A DNA stretch of 53,595 nt from Thermodesulfobacteriota bacterium (lineage in GTDB: Bacteria > Desulfobacterota > Desulfobacteria > Desulfobacterales > Desulfosudaceae): contig JBFMDX010000025.1 in NCBI GenBank assembly GCA_040753795.1, forward strand, positions 1 to 53,595, in the 5' to 3' direction. The position numbers and the translations under genes were made by a program. The notes under the pieces were generated by a model, which saw only the letters and a list, made by a program, of their open reading frames with translations, was not told where the DNA came from and made no database searches. Shown here one piece after another: positions 15,302 through 24,234 of the stretch (positions are counted from its first letter, which is position 1; every line of letters starts with the position of its first letter).

Positions 15302-16963
15302 TCACATGGATTCCGGCGCGAAAACCCCCAGCAGCGCCAGGCCGTTTTGAATGATTTTCTTCACCGCGCAAACCAGGTACAGCCTGGCCGCACTCAGCTC
15401 GGGATCGTCGCCGAGTACCTTGTGCCGGTTGTAATAAGCGTGGAAACAGGCCGCCAGATCCATCAGGTAGAACGTTACCCGATGGGGTTCCATGAACCGG
15501 GCCGCCGTCCGGACCGCGTCCGGATAGCGTGCCGCCGCCTTGATCAGATCGATTTCCTCCGCCTGGTCCAGCCTGGACACAACCGGGGTATCAGCGGAAA
15601 TCCGCCCTATACCCATCTCGTCGGCTTTGCGCAGCATACTGGCAATCCGGGCATGAACATACTGGACATAATAAACGGGGTTATCGTTGCTTTTTTTCTT
15701 GGCCAGTTCCAGATCGAAATCCAGCGGGCTGTCGTAGTGGCGGGAAAGAAAAATGAAGCGGGCAGCGTCCACGCCGACCTCGTCAAAGACCTCCCGGAGC
15801 GTGACAAAGGTTCCCGACCGGGTGGACATGGACACCGGGGCATTGTTCCGCAGCAGGTTCACCAGCTGGACCAGGATCACGTCGATATCGTCCCCGCTCC
15901 GGCCCAGGGCCTGAACCGCGCCCTTGACCCGGGGGATATAACCGTGATGATCCGCCCCCCAGATATCGACGAGGCGGTCGAACCCCCGGTCAAATTTGTT
16001 TTTATGGTAGGCGATGTCGGACGCGAAATAGGTTGCCTCGCCGTTGTTCCGAATCACCACCCGGTCCTTTTCATCCCCGAAAGCCGTTGACTTGAACCAC
16101 AGGGCGCCGTCGGCCTCGTAGGCGAACTGCCCGGCCCGGAGGGACTCCAGGGTGTCGGCCACGGCATTACCCGCGAACAGGGACTTTTCCGAAAACCAGT
16201 TGTCAAAATGGATACGAAAATCGGCCAGGTCCCGGCGGATTCCGTCCATAATCCGGCCGGCGGCATATTCCGCGCAGTTTTTGACGACGGTTGGCTCGTC
16301 CATGCCCGTCGAATCCAGGAGATTCTTTTCGGCCATTTCCCGGGCCAGGTCCACGATATAATCCCCCTGATAGCAGTCCTCGGGAAACGGGATCTTCTCT
16401 CCGCATGTTTCCCGCCAGCGCAAGTAAACGGACCGCCCCAGGGTCATGATCTGATTGCCGGCATCATTGACATAATACTCCCGCTGGACCTTCCAGCCGC
16501 AGAAGGACAGGATGTTGGCCAGGCTGTCGCCCACGGCCGCCCCCCGTCCGTGCCCCACATGTAGCGGCCCGGTAGGGTTGGCGCTGACGAATTCGACCAT
16601 GATGCTGCGACCCCGGCCGAGGTCGCAGGCGCCGTAGGCCGGATCGGTATGAATCGTTTCCAGGGTCGGCAGCCAGGACGCGGGGTTCACAAAAAAATTA
16701 ATGAAGCCGGGGCCGGCGATCTCCGTCCTGGAGATAAACTGGCCGGAATGGTCAAGATGGCTGATAATGACCTCCGCGATGGCCCGGGGGGGCATCCGGT
16801 AAACGGCCGCGGCGGTCATGGCGAAATTGGTGGCATAATCGCCATGAGCCTTTATTTTGGGCTCTTCGACCTCGTACCCGGGCAAAACGGCCGACGGCAG
16901 CCGACCGTTTTGAAAGGCCCGTCCGGCGGCATCGGCGATAATCGCTCTGATCTTTTCTTTCAT
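15302..16963 (-). CDS. argS: Arginyl-tRNA synthetase
   Basis: A 553-residue class I synthetase. The HIGH-like motif appears as HVGHGRGAAVGD, and the KMSKS region has the ArgRS form MSTRSG. An N-terminal additional domain (about 1-110) for tRNA D-loop recognition and a C-terminal DALR anticodon-binding domain (FHAYYNRHKVL) are present. The frame is open to 17101, but I took the ATG at 16963 (MKEKIRAII...), the family start. The longer form would overlap the preceding gene. Confidence 0.96.
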   Translation of the reverse strand: MKEKIRAIIADAAGRAFQNGRLPSAVLPGYEVEEPKIKAHGDYATNFAMTAAAVYRMPPRAIAEVIISHLDHSGQFISRTEIAGPGFINFFVNPASWLPTLETIHTDPAYGACDLGRGRSIMVEFVSANPTGPLHVGHGRGAAVGDSLANILSFCGWKVQREYYVNDAGNQIMTLGRSVYLRWRETCGEKIPFPEDCYQGDYIVDLAREMAEKNLLDSTGMDEPTVVKNCAEYAAGRIMDGIRRDLADFRIHFDNWFSEKSLFAGNAVADTLESLRAGQFAYEADGALWFKSTAFGDEKDRVVIRNNGEATYFASDIAYHKNKFDRGFDRLVDIWGADHHGYIPRVKGAVQALGRSGDDIDVILVQLVNLLRNNAPVSMSTRSGTFVTLREVFDEVGVDAARFIFLSRHYDSPLDFDLELAKKKSNDNPVYYVQYVHARIASMLRKADEMGIGRISADTPVVSRLDQAEEIDLIKAAARYPDAVRTAARFMEPHRVTFYLMDLAACFHAYYNRHKVLGDDPELSAARLYLVCAVKKIIQNGLALLGVFAPESM

Positions 16964-16982
16964 GGGCATGAAAATGTCCGGG

Positions 16983-17396
16983 CTACTCGTCGTCTTCAGG
17001 GGCCAGGTCTTCTTCTTCCTGGTCGTCATCCGTAAGAATTTCGTCCAGATCCTCAATGTCGGTTTCGTCGTCAATTTCATCAACGACGACGTCGAGTTCA
17101 TTCATGACCCGCACATCGTCTACAACCACCTCCAGGGAATTTTTGGAGGGATCCTTCATTAACTCATCAATGGCCCCAACCAGTTTTTCAATGGTGCTGT
17201 GAGGCGGAAAAAAATTCGGGGACCGGAGAACCTTGATCAAGGAATCGGTCCCGGCTTTCCAGGCCTTATTGATGTCGCTGAATTTATAACTCTGTTCGGA
17301 CAGCATCGAAAACTCATTGGATGCCAGTTCGACAAATTCACTGATCATGACATCAGCGTTTTTATCGGGTTTTACAACAAGATATTTCTGTTTCAT
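16983..17396 (-). CDS. Acidic protein of unknown function
   Basis: A 137-residue protein not recognised. Residues 1-95 look helical and globular; the last 45 residues are almost all Asp and Glu with a few hydrophobics (VDEIDDETDIEDLDEIL), so the tail is strongly acidic and probably disordered. It has a clear RBS (GGGAGAGAGG) and is the first gene of the argS operon, 19 bp before argS. The acidic tail could mimic nucleic acid or bind basic proteins, but that is only a guess. Confidence 0.7.
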   Translation of the reverse strand: MKQKYLVVKPDKNADVMISEFVELASNEFSMLSEQSYKFSDINKAWKAGTDSLIKVLRSPNFFPPHSTIEKLVGAIDELMKDPSKNSLEVVVDDVRVMNELDVVVDEIDDETDIEDLDEILTDDDQEEEDLAPEDDE

Positions 17397-17639
17397 CTGC
17401 CTCTCTCCCTGATGGCGTTACATTGGTTTCGAATTCCGTTAATAACAAGGACCGGTTTCGGCGGATAGTCGGCGATGTCGCCCTCTTCTATCCAAAATTA
17501 TATTTTAACAGGTTGTTATCCTGATTAAAAGCCTTAATCTTATCCGGGTTGACAGGCCCGATGAAATCCGGATGGCATTACGTAAATGGGTATGGGAAAA
17601 AAATCAAGACAAAACAGTCAGGTATTGGAAAAACGGCGG

Positions 17640-19088
17640 CTATTTTCTCCAGAATTCGGGCACCAGAAGAATTATTAAGGTATAAATTTCCAGCCGGCCG
17701 AGCAGCATACACCAGGTCAGGACCCATTTTCCCGCTGCCGGCAGGTGAAAAAAATTGTCCAGAGGGCCGACCGTCCCGAAACCGGGCCCGACGTTTCCCA
17801 GGGTCGTTGCCACAGCGGTGGCCGAAGTCACGGCATCAATCCCCATGGCACCGAGAAGCAGAGAACAGACGATGAAGATCAGCATGTAAAGGCTCAAAAA
17901 ACCCATGACGCTCCGCATGATGTCATCAGGCACGGTTTTATCGACGATTTTGACGTAGGAGACGGCCTTGGGATGGATCAGGGAAAACAATTCCCGGTAG
18001 CAGTATTTCAGACAAAGCAGGACGCGAATGCACTTGATCGCTCCGGTGGTTGATCCGGCCGAGGCGCCGATAAACATGCATAAAAAAAGAATCAATTGGG
18101 ACAAACCCGGCCAGACCTCAAAATCCGCGGTGGCAAAACCGGTGGTGGTGATGATGGAAACCACCTGGAAGGCGCCATGCCGCAGCGCGATGCCAATGGT
18201 TGCATACACCGGCCCGTAAATGTTCCAGGTGACGATCAGGGTCATCGCCGCCACCAGCACCAGGAAAAAACGGCATTCGGCGTCCTTCCAGAACGCCAGG
18301 CCCTCGCCTTTTAGCATCCGGTAATGAAGGGTAAAATTGATTCCCGCCAGCATCATGAACAGAATGATGACCCCGTCGATATAGGCACTGTTAAATGATC
18401 CGATGGAAAGATTGCGGGTCGAAAATCCGCCGGTGGCCATGGTAGCGAATGTGTGGCATAGGCAATCAAACAGGCTCATGCCGCCGGCCTTCAGCAGGAA
18501 AATCTGGCACAGTGTAAAAACAATGTAGACCTTCCAGAGGGTTTTAGCGGTTTCCTTGATTCTCGGCTGAAGTTTGTCCGGCATTGGCCCGGGCACCTCC
18601 GCCTTATAAAGCTCCATACCGCCAACGCCGATCAGGGGAAGGATCGCCAGGGACAGAACGATGATGCCCATGCCCCCCAACCAGTGGATAAAACTGCGCC
18701 AGAAAAGATAGCCCTTGCTCACGCCTTCGATATTGGTCAGCACCGAAGCGCCGGTGGTGGTAAAACCGGAAACGGACTCGAACAGGGCATCGGTAAATGA
18801 CGGCAGTACGCCGCCAAAATAAAAAGGCAGCGCGCCCGCCACTCCGGCCGCCGTCCATCCCAGGGCCACGGCCACCATCCCTTCCCGCCTGTTGATCGCC
18901 TCACCGGACCGGGGCCGGTTGAAAACAACCAGGCCGGCGCCGGAAGCGATGACAGTGGCCATGGCGTAAAGCAGCGGCCGGAAGCTGTCATCATGGTAAT
19001 AAAGGCCGGCCGCCAGGGGAAAAATCAGGCTCACGCCCAGGAAAATCAGGAGATATCCGTTAAAATGTAAAATGACCTTCCAGTTCAT
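17640..19088 (-). CDS. trkH: TrkH-family potassium uptake membrane protein
   Basis: A 482-residue TrkH/KtrB-type subunit with about ten membrane segments and four pore loops. Selectivity-filter-like motifs are visible as TTTGAS, ATGGFS, TTGFAT and LGNVGPG. It imports K+ coupled to the proton or sodium gradient and is gated by the cytoplasmic TrkA ring. The trkA gene is 12 bp upstream on the same strand. The 243-bp gap before the argS operon holds no gene that I can support. Confidence 0.94.
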   Translation of the reverse strand: MNWKVILHFNGYLLIFLGVSLIFPLAAGLYYHDDSFRPLLYAMATVIASGAGLVVFNRPRSGEAINRREGMVAVALGWTAAGVAGALPFYFGGVLPSFTDALFESVSGFTTTGASVLTNIEGVSKGYLFWRSFIHWLGGMGIIVLSLAILPLIGVGGMELYKAEVPGPMPDKLQPRIKETAKTLWKVYIVFTLCQIFLLKAGGMSLFDCLCHTFATMATGGFSTRNLSIGSFNSAYIDGVIILFMMLAGINFTLHYRMLKGEGLAFWKDAECRFFLVLVAAMTLIVTWNIYGPVYATIGIALRHGAFQVVSIITTTGFATADFEVWPGLSQLILFLCMFIGASAGSTTGAIKCIRVLLCLKYCYRELFSLIHPKAVSYVKIVDKTVPDDIMRSVMGFLSLYMLIFIVCSLLLGAMGIDAVTSATAVATTLGNVGPGFGTVGPLDNFFHLPAAGKWVLTWCMLLGRLEIYTLIILLVPEFWRK

Positions 19089-19100
19089 GCCATGTCCGGC

Positions 19101-20465
19101 TTAGAAGAATTCGAGTTTAACGGAAAGCAGTTTTTCCACCTTGGGAATGGCGTGCTTGTGGGCGAAAATAATGACCCGGTCTTCCGGGTTAATTATTGAA
19201 TCACCGGCGGGAATGATGATTTCTTTGCCCCTGATAATGGCAAGGACCAGTGTGTCCTTGGGCATTTCGAGTTTCTTCAGTGGTTTCCCCACCAGATCGG
19301 AGGTTGACAGGGCTACAGCCTCAAGGATTTCCGCCTGTTCCTCTTTCAGGGATATGGCGGAAAGCACTTTGCCCTTGCGGATATGCTGCAAAATACTGTT
19401 GATGGCCGACAGCCGGGGGCTGACCACCTGTTCCACTCCGATAGTAGACATCAGCGGGATATAGTTGAATTTCGAAATCTTGGTGACGGTGTTGGCCGCG
19501 CCCATTCGCCTGGCCAGAAGCGAAATCAGGATATTGGTCTGTTCGTCGCTGGTCAGGCTGACCACCACATCCATATTTTCAATATGCTCCTCAACCAGGA
19601 GTTCCTGGTCGGACCCATCGCCCTGCAGCACCACGGTCTTATGCACCTCTTCCGCCAGCCGGGCGCACCGGGCCGGATCTGAATCGATAATCTTGGTCTT
19701 GATGTCGGACGCCTCAAACCGTTTGGCCAGCCGCAGCCCCAGGCGGCCTCCGCCAACAATCATGGCCCTTTTAACCGGCTGAGCGGACTTGCCGAAGATT
19801 TTAAGAGATCGTCCCAGCGTTTCCAGTTCGCTGACAAAATAAACAATATCATTCGGCATCAAACGGGTGTTGCCCTTGGGAACAATCATTTTCTCATGAC
19901 GGACAACCGCAGCCACCAGGAAAAGTCTCCCGCCGAACTTTTCCGAAAGATCAGAGAGCTTCTGCCGGGCATAGGGAGAGGCTTCGCTCAACCTTATTCC
20001 GACCAGCTTGAGCTTTCCCTCGGCCAGGTCGGCCACTTCAATAGCGCCGGGAACATTGATCAGCCGTTCAATGGTGTTGACCACCTCAATCTCAGGATTG
20101 ATGATGGTGTCGATAAAAGGAGGCTGCTCCTTGAACAGGCCGTGATAACCGTCAAAATCGGCATTCCGGACACGGGCCAGCTTCCGGGTGGTGGGGGAAA
20201 GGATATTGGTCATCATGCAGGCCACCAGATTGGTTTCATCGCTGTCCGTGACGGCCAGCACGATTTCCGCTTCCTGAATGCCTGCTTCCTGGAGGACCAC
20301 CGGGCTGCTGCCGGAACCGATCACCGTCTGGACATCCGTATGGTCCGCCACACGACGCAGGGACTGGGCGTCACGATCGATGACCACCACGTCCTTATTC
20401 TCTATGGACAGCCGGCTGGCGATGTGAAATCCCACCTCTCCGGCGCCGACAATCAGAATTTTCAA
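19101..20465 (-). CDS. trkA: TrkA potassium uptake regulatory subunit
   Basis: A 454-residue TrkA with two RCK units. Each has a Rossmann NAD-binding motif (GAGEVGFHIA near residue 7 and GGGRLGLRLA near 238) followed by a TrkA-C domain ending near 225 and 450. It forms the cytoplasmic gating ring on TrkH and responds to NADH/ATP. It starts an operon with trkH. Confidence 0.95.
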   Translation of the reverse strand: MKILIVGAGEVGFHIASRLSIENKDVVVIDRDAQSLRRVADHTDVQTVIGSGSSPVVLQEAGIQEAEIVLAVTDSDETNLVACMMTNILSPTTRKLARVRNADFDGYHGLFKEQPPFIDTIINPEIEVVNTIERLINVPGAIEVADLAEGKLKLVGIRLSEASPYARQKLSDLSEKFGGRLFLVAAVVRHEKMIVPKGNTRLMPNDIVYFVSELETLGRSLKIFGKSAQPVKRAMIVGGGRLGLRLAKRFEASDIKTKIIDSDPARCARLAEEVHKTVVLQGDGSDQELLVEEHIENMDVVVSLTSDEQTNILISLLARRMGAANTVTKISKFNYIPLMSTIGVEQVVSPRLSAINSILQHIRKGKVLSAISLKEEQAEILEAVALSTSDLVGKPLKKLEMPKDTLVLAIIRGKEIIIPAGDSIINPEDRVIIFAHKHAIPKVEKLLSVKLEFF

Positions 20466-20609
20466 CCATTTCTCCTTTCAAACCAGACCTGACGATTTTG
20501 TGTTTACGCATCATATCCCCATCTATCGCCAAACGCAACTCCGCCGCCATCGGCCGACGCCAGATGGCCGGCGTCTTGCCGGACATCCGGTCCGGCGGGG
20601 AAATACCGC

Positions 20610-20637
20610 TTGATATTGGAAATGGTTCTGAGATAAT
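20610..20637 (+). promoter_or_regulatory. Possible promoter of the TM2-domain gene
   Basis: TTGATA (20610-20615) and GATAAT (20632-20637) are 16 nt apart, 35 nt upstream of the ATG at 20673. The area is AT-rich compared with the flanks. Confidence 0.4.
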
Positions 20638-20672
20638 TAAAAAGATAATCTCTATCTGACGAGCGGGGGCAC

Positions 20673-21953
20673 ATGGATATGGAGGACAGGAAATACCAGG
20701 TTCTTTTCTACGGCGAGTTGTTACCCGGCGCTGATCCTGAAGAGGTGAAAGAGAATCTGTCCAGGGCCTTTAAAATAGACCGGAAGAGAATCGAGCCCCT
20801 GTTCTCCGGCGGCAAAAAAGTGGTCAAAAAAAACGCCGCCCGCGAGGTGTGTGAGAAAACCAAAAAAATGTTTGAGGCCGCCGGAGCGGTGGCTGCTGTA
20901 GTTCCCCAGGTGACGGAGAAGATTCAGCCGTCTGCCCCGCCCGCCCCGGACCCGGACGGCATTTTCATCAACTTTACGGACGGAGGGGCCGCCACCTTCG
21001 AGGACCGGTCCGAAGACGGTACCGGCATCAGGGAGACAGCACCGCCGGCTGACGGTGTCAGCAAAAACACGCTGCTGCTGCTCACCTTTTTCCTCGGCGG
21101 CTTCGGTGTCCACAAATTCTACCTGGCCAGATATATCCAGGGGACAATCTATCTTCTGTTCTGCTGGACCGGTATTCCCGGATTGATTTCTTTGATTGAA
21201 TTTATCATATATGCGGTTTGCGGCGAAGAAAACCTGCAAAGAAGATACCGGGCCGGTTCCACTCCTTTAGTAATTATGATGGCGGTTTTCGGACCTTTTT
21301 TTCTCATTGCCATGGTTGCCGTCATCACCCTGATTGTCGTGCCCCTGGTGATCGCGTCCCACCAGGGGGGCATCACCGCTCCGATCAGGGAGATGATGTC
21401 CCGGTTGCCGGCCGCGGCGCCCGGGACGACCGAGACCGCGCCCATGCGGCAGCCGAATTCCGGCTCCATGTACTTTGAGGAGTCGGCCCCCCCCGATCCC
21501 GTGCCGGCCGCACCGGTGGAGCCGCCAGCTGCCCCCGCTCTGCCCCCCGGCGAACACCACGGCGGCTGCTACGGAAAAATCAAAGGATTGGATTTTTTTG
21601 TCGAACACGCCTCGGTTCAAAACGGCGTGCTTCATCTGAAACAGGGCCGGGGCTTGTTCGCCGACCGGGAAGTGGTTATTTTCATGCTGCTCAAAGGCAG
21701 CGACCCGTCCGGCCAGCAGATCAGGGTTTCAGCGGACCGGGGCAGCACCTCCGATCCGCACATCCATCTGCGATGGAAATCCGAAGAAGACGACACGCCC
21801 CAGTCGGAAGTCATTTCAAAAGGCTACGATCTGTATCTGGAGTTCGGAAGGATGAGCGGGCAATCTCTTGACGGCAAAATAGATTTGAGCATACCCGGTG
21901 ACCGGGAAACGCGCCTGGCGGGGACATTTATTGCCAAGGTCACGAACCAGTAA
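20673..21953 (+). CDS. TM2-domain membrane protein with a soluble C-terminal domain
   Basis: A 426-residue protein in three parts. Residues 1-90 form a small soluble domain (YQVLFYGELLPGADPEEV..., helix-rich, Lys-rich). Residues about 128-215 form a TM2 domain (hairpin of two membrane segments with GGFGVHKFYLARY) and a third membrane segment. After a Pro-rich linker (about 255-290), residues 295-426 form a beta-rich C-terminal domain that I do not recognise. Most bacterial TM2 proteins are far shorter. The function of TM2 is not firmly known. The stop lies 46 bp before the start of the tandem TetR gene. Confidence 0.78.
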   Translation: MDMEDRKYQVLFYGELLPGADPEEVKENLSRAFKIDRKRIEPLFSGGKKVVKKNAAREVCEKTKKMFEAAGAVAAVVPQVTEKIQPSAPPAPDPDGIFINFTDGGAATFEDRSEDGTGIRETAPPADGVSKNTLLLLTFFLGGFGVHKFYLARYIQGTIYLLFCWTGIPGLISLIEFIIYAVCGEENLQRRYRAGSTPLVIMMAVFGPFFLIAMVAVITLIVVPLVIASHQGGITAPIREMMSRLPAAAPGTTETAPMRQPNSGSMYFEESAPPDPVPAAPVEPPAAPALPPGEHHGGCYGKIKGLDFFVEHASVQNGVLHLKQGRGLFADREVVIFMLLKGSDPSGQQIRVSADRGSTSDPHIHLRWKSEEDDTPQSEVISKGYDLYLEFGRMSGQSLDGKIDLSIPGDRETRLAGTFIAKVTNQ

Positions 21954-21999
21954 AGAGATAAATCGAAACAGAAAACAGGTCGGAACGGGTCATAGAGCG

Positions 22000-23391
22000 G
22001 TGGCTGAAAAACCAGGAAAACACCAGCGAAAGGATACTAAAAGCCGGGCCGACCGGTCCCGGGAACGGATTCTGTCCGCTGCCAGATCCGTTTTTTCCCG
22101 CTACCCTTACGGCGCCGCCGGCGTAAGAAAAATCGAAGGCGCGGGGGAATTCAACTATGCCCTGATCCGTTATTACTTCGGCTCCAAAAAAGGCCTGTTT
22201 GAAGCGGTTTCCCAGGAACTGGTGAATGAATACAGCCGTTATCTTCTGCCCCTGATCAGGGACACCCTTCGGAACACCGATCCAAAAACAGCCCTGAAGC
22301 GGTTCGTGGACGGGCTGTTTGATTTCGGATTTGATCACCCGGACGGTCCGGCCACCATCATGCTCAACATCGGTCAGGCCCAGTTGTTCGACGACACCCT
22401 GCTGGGGCTTTCCGCCATGCGCCGGTATGTTGCCGAGGTCACGGAAATATTTACCGCCTCCATTCCCTTTGCGGCCGACGAGAGGAAAATCGCCATGTGG
22501 GTGTTTGTCTTCACTATTCTGGCGGCTAACTTCATCGGCGCCCGGTCATTTCATGCCGCCGCCCTGGGCCTGAATCCGGAAAGCCGTCAATACCGGCAGT
22601 GGGTAAAGAAGGCGTTGCTGGCCATTTTCGAGCCGGTTCTGGACCGGTTTCTGCACGGCCCGGGGATTGATCCCGAGATCACCATTCCCCGGGAGATTGA
22701 ATCGGTTCTTCCCGAACCGCCGGCCAGCAGGGAAAAATCGGCCGGAAAACGAACCAAGGGGGACCTTACCCGGCAAAAAATCCTGGATGCCGCCCTGTCG
22801 ATTTTTACCCGGCGGCCATACAGCACGGCCAGCATCCGGAAAATCGGCCAGGAGGGCGGTTTTGACTTTACGATTATCCACCATTACTTCCCCACGAAAA
22901 AGGATCTGGCCGAGGCCGTTGGCAACCGGTGTTATGACGATTTCTTCCGGCAGTCCGCTCTATTCTGGGTGTCACTGGCGCAAAAAGGCGCCAGCGGCCG
23001 GGTCCCTCTTTCGGACGGGTTGTCCGTCTATATCAACAGCCTGCTGGGCTACCTGTTCGACTGCCATCACGGTCCGGCCATCATGATGCAAAATATCGCC
23101 CAACCGAATCCTCAGCAGATTCTGCCGGCCTTCAATCTGTCCCTGCGCTTTTATACGGACATTTCCACCCGGCTCAAAGTTCTGCTGTCCATCCGGGCGC
23201 CGGAGGAGGAAATCCGCATGTGGCAGTACTGTCTGGTGGTCCTGATTTCCAATTGCGTCGGCGCGCCGGACTATCCGGCCCGGATCATCGGTCTCTCCCC
23301 CCGGAAAGACGAATACCGCCGGTGGATCGCCGACGCCCTGATCTTTCTGTTCTATCCCGGCCTGAAGAAGCTGGTGACGACTTCCCCTTAA
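22000..23391 (+). CDS. Tandem TetR-family regulator: two complete TetR units in one protein
   Basis: About 463 residues from a GTG at 22000; the frame is open to an ATG at 21898 that would overlap the TM2 gene, so the exact start is uncertain. The first half has a TetR helix-turn-helix (RILSAARSVFSRYPYG...YYFGSKKGLFEAV) and a ligand domain ending MWVFVFTILAANFIGA...WVKKALLAIFEP. The second half repeats the plan: RQKILDAALSIFTRRPYS...HHYFPTKKDLAEAV and MWQYCLVVLISNCVGA...WIADALIFLFYP. A Pro-rich linker of about 25 residues joins them. TetR proteins normally work as homodimers of about 200 residues, so this looks like an internal duplication giving a covalent pseudo-dimer. Its stop overlaps that of the convergent crotonase gene by 4 bp. 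Confidence 0.85.
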   Translation: MAEKPGKHQRKDTKSRADRSRERILSAARSVFSRYPYGAAGVRKIEGAGEFNYALIRYYFGSKKGLFEAVSQELVNEYSRYLLPLIRDTLRNTDPKTALKRFVDGLFDFGFDHPDGPATIMLNIGQAQLFDDTLLGLSAMRRYVAEVTEIFTASIPFAADERKIAMWVFVFTILAANFIGARSFHAAALGLNPESRQYRQWVKKALLAIFEPVLDRFLHGPGIDPEITIPREIESVLPEPPASREKSAGKRTKGDLTRQKILDAALSIFTRRPYSTASIRKIGQEGGFDFTIIHHYFPTKKDLAEAVGNRCYDDFFRQSALFWVSLAQKGASGRVPLSDGLSVYINSLLGYLFDCHHGPAIMMQNIAQPNPQQILPAFNLSLRFYTDISTRLKVLLSIRAPEEEIRMWQYCLVVLISNCVGAPDYPARIIGLSPRKDEYRRWIADALIFLFYPGLKKLVTTSP

Positions 23392-24155
23392 AACTTTCCG
23401 TGACGGCCGTCGCCTTCGGCGAACCGACCGGCGCCGGTCACCGTTTCCCCGCTCTGGATGGTGGCCAGCCCGAGTCTAAATTCGTTTTCCATGGCGCCGA
23501 CAAAATCCATTCCGGCCTGCTCATAGGCCGATCGCCGATCGGAACGCAGACAGTTCTGCGGGAAAGTGGTTATGGTTCTGGCCAGGACCACCGCCTCGGC
23601 CACCGCCCTCCCGGCCGGAACGACCCGGTTGGCCAGGCCCATGGACAGGGCCTCAACCGCCCCCACCGGCCGACCGGTAAGAATCATGTCCAGGGCGCGG
23701 GACAGGCCGATCAGCCGGGGCAGCCGCACCGTGCCGCCGTCGATCAGGGGAACGCCCCAGCGGCGGCAGAAGACGCCGAAAACCGCTTCTTCCTCCATGA
23801 CCCGCAAGTCGCACATCAGGGCCAGCTCCAAGCCCCCGGCCACGGCATATCCAGCCACGGCGGCGATGACCGGCTTGGCAAAAACCATCCGGGTCGGCCC
23901 CATGGGACCGTCTCCGTCCGGGGCGAAACGGTTGACCGTATCAGCGGCCCCGGCAATACTCTTCAAATCCGCGCCGGCGCAGAAATGACCGCCGGCCCCG
24001 GTCAGAACCGCCGCTTTTGCCGCCGGGTCCGCCTCAAATCGCCGGAAGGCAACGGCCAGGGCTTCGGCCGTGGGCCGGTTGACCGCGTTCCTCACCTCGG
24101 GCCGGTTGATGGTGATAATGGTCACCGGCCCATCTGTTTCCGTCAGTACCAGCAT
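23388..24155 (-). CDS. Crotonase-fold (enoyl-CoA hydratase/isomerase family) protein without the classical catalytic glutamates
   Basis: A 255-residue crotonase. The oxyanion-hole segments are intact (HFCAGADLK near 57-65 and VAGGLELAL near 105-113). At the two positions that hold glutamates in true enoyl-CoA hydratase, this protein has C130 (FGVFCRRWG) and D156 (RALDMILTG). The FCRRWGVPLIDGG pattern is shared by a subset of proteins annotated loosely as enoyl-CoA hydratase, so the reaction may differ. The ATG at 24155 has a strong RBS (AAGGAG); an upstream in-frame ATG is less likely. It is convergent with the tandem TetR gene, which may control it. Confidence 0.85.
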   Translation of the reverse strand: MLVLTETDGPVTIITINRPEVRNAVNRPTAEALAVAFRRFEADPAAKAAVLTGAGGHFCAGADLKSIAGAADTVNRFAPDGDGPMGPTRMVFAKPVIAAVAGYAVAGGLELALMCDLRVMEEEAVFGVFCRRWGVPLIDGGTVRLPRLIGLSRALDMILTGRPVGAVEALSMGLANRVVPAGRAVAEAVVLARTITTFPQNCLRSDRRSAYEQAGMDFVGAMENEFRLGLATIQSGETVTGAGRFAEGDGRHGKF

Positions 24156-24234
24156 GGCCTCTCCTTGTTTCGGCAAAGACAACCGTTTTATAGTAGCATC
24201 CCCGGAAAGCGCATGGCTTGAACGCGATACCGTT

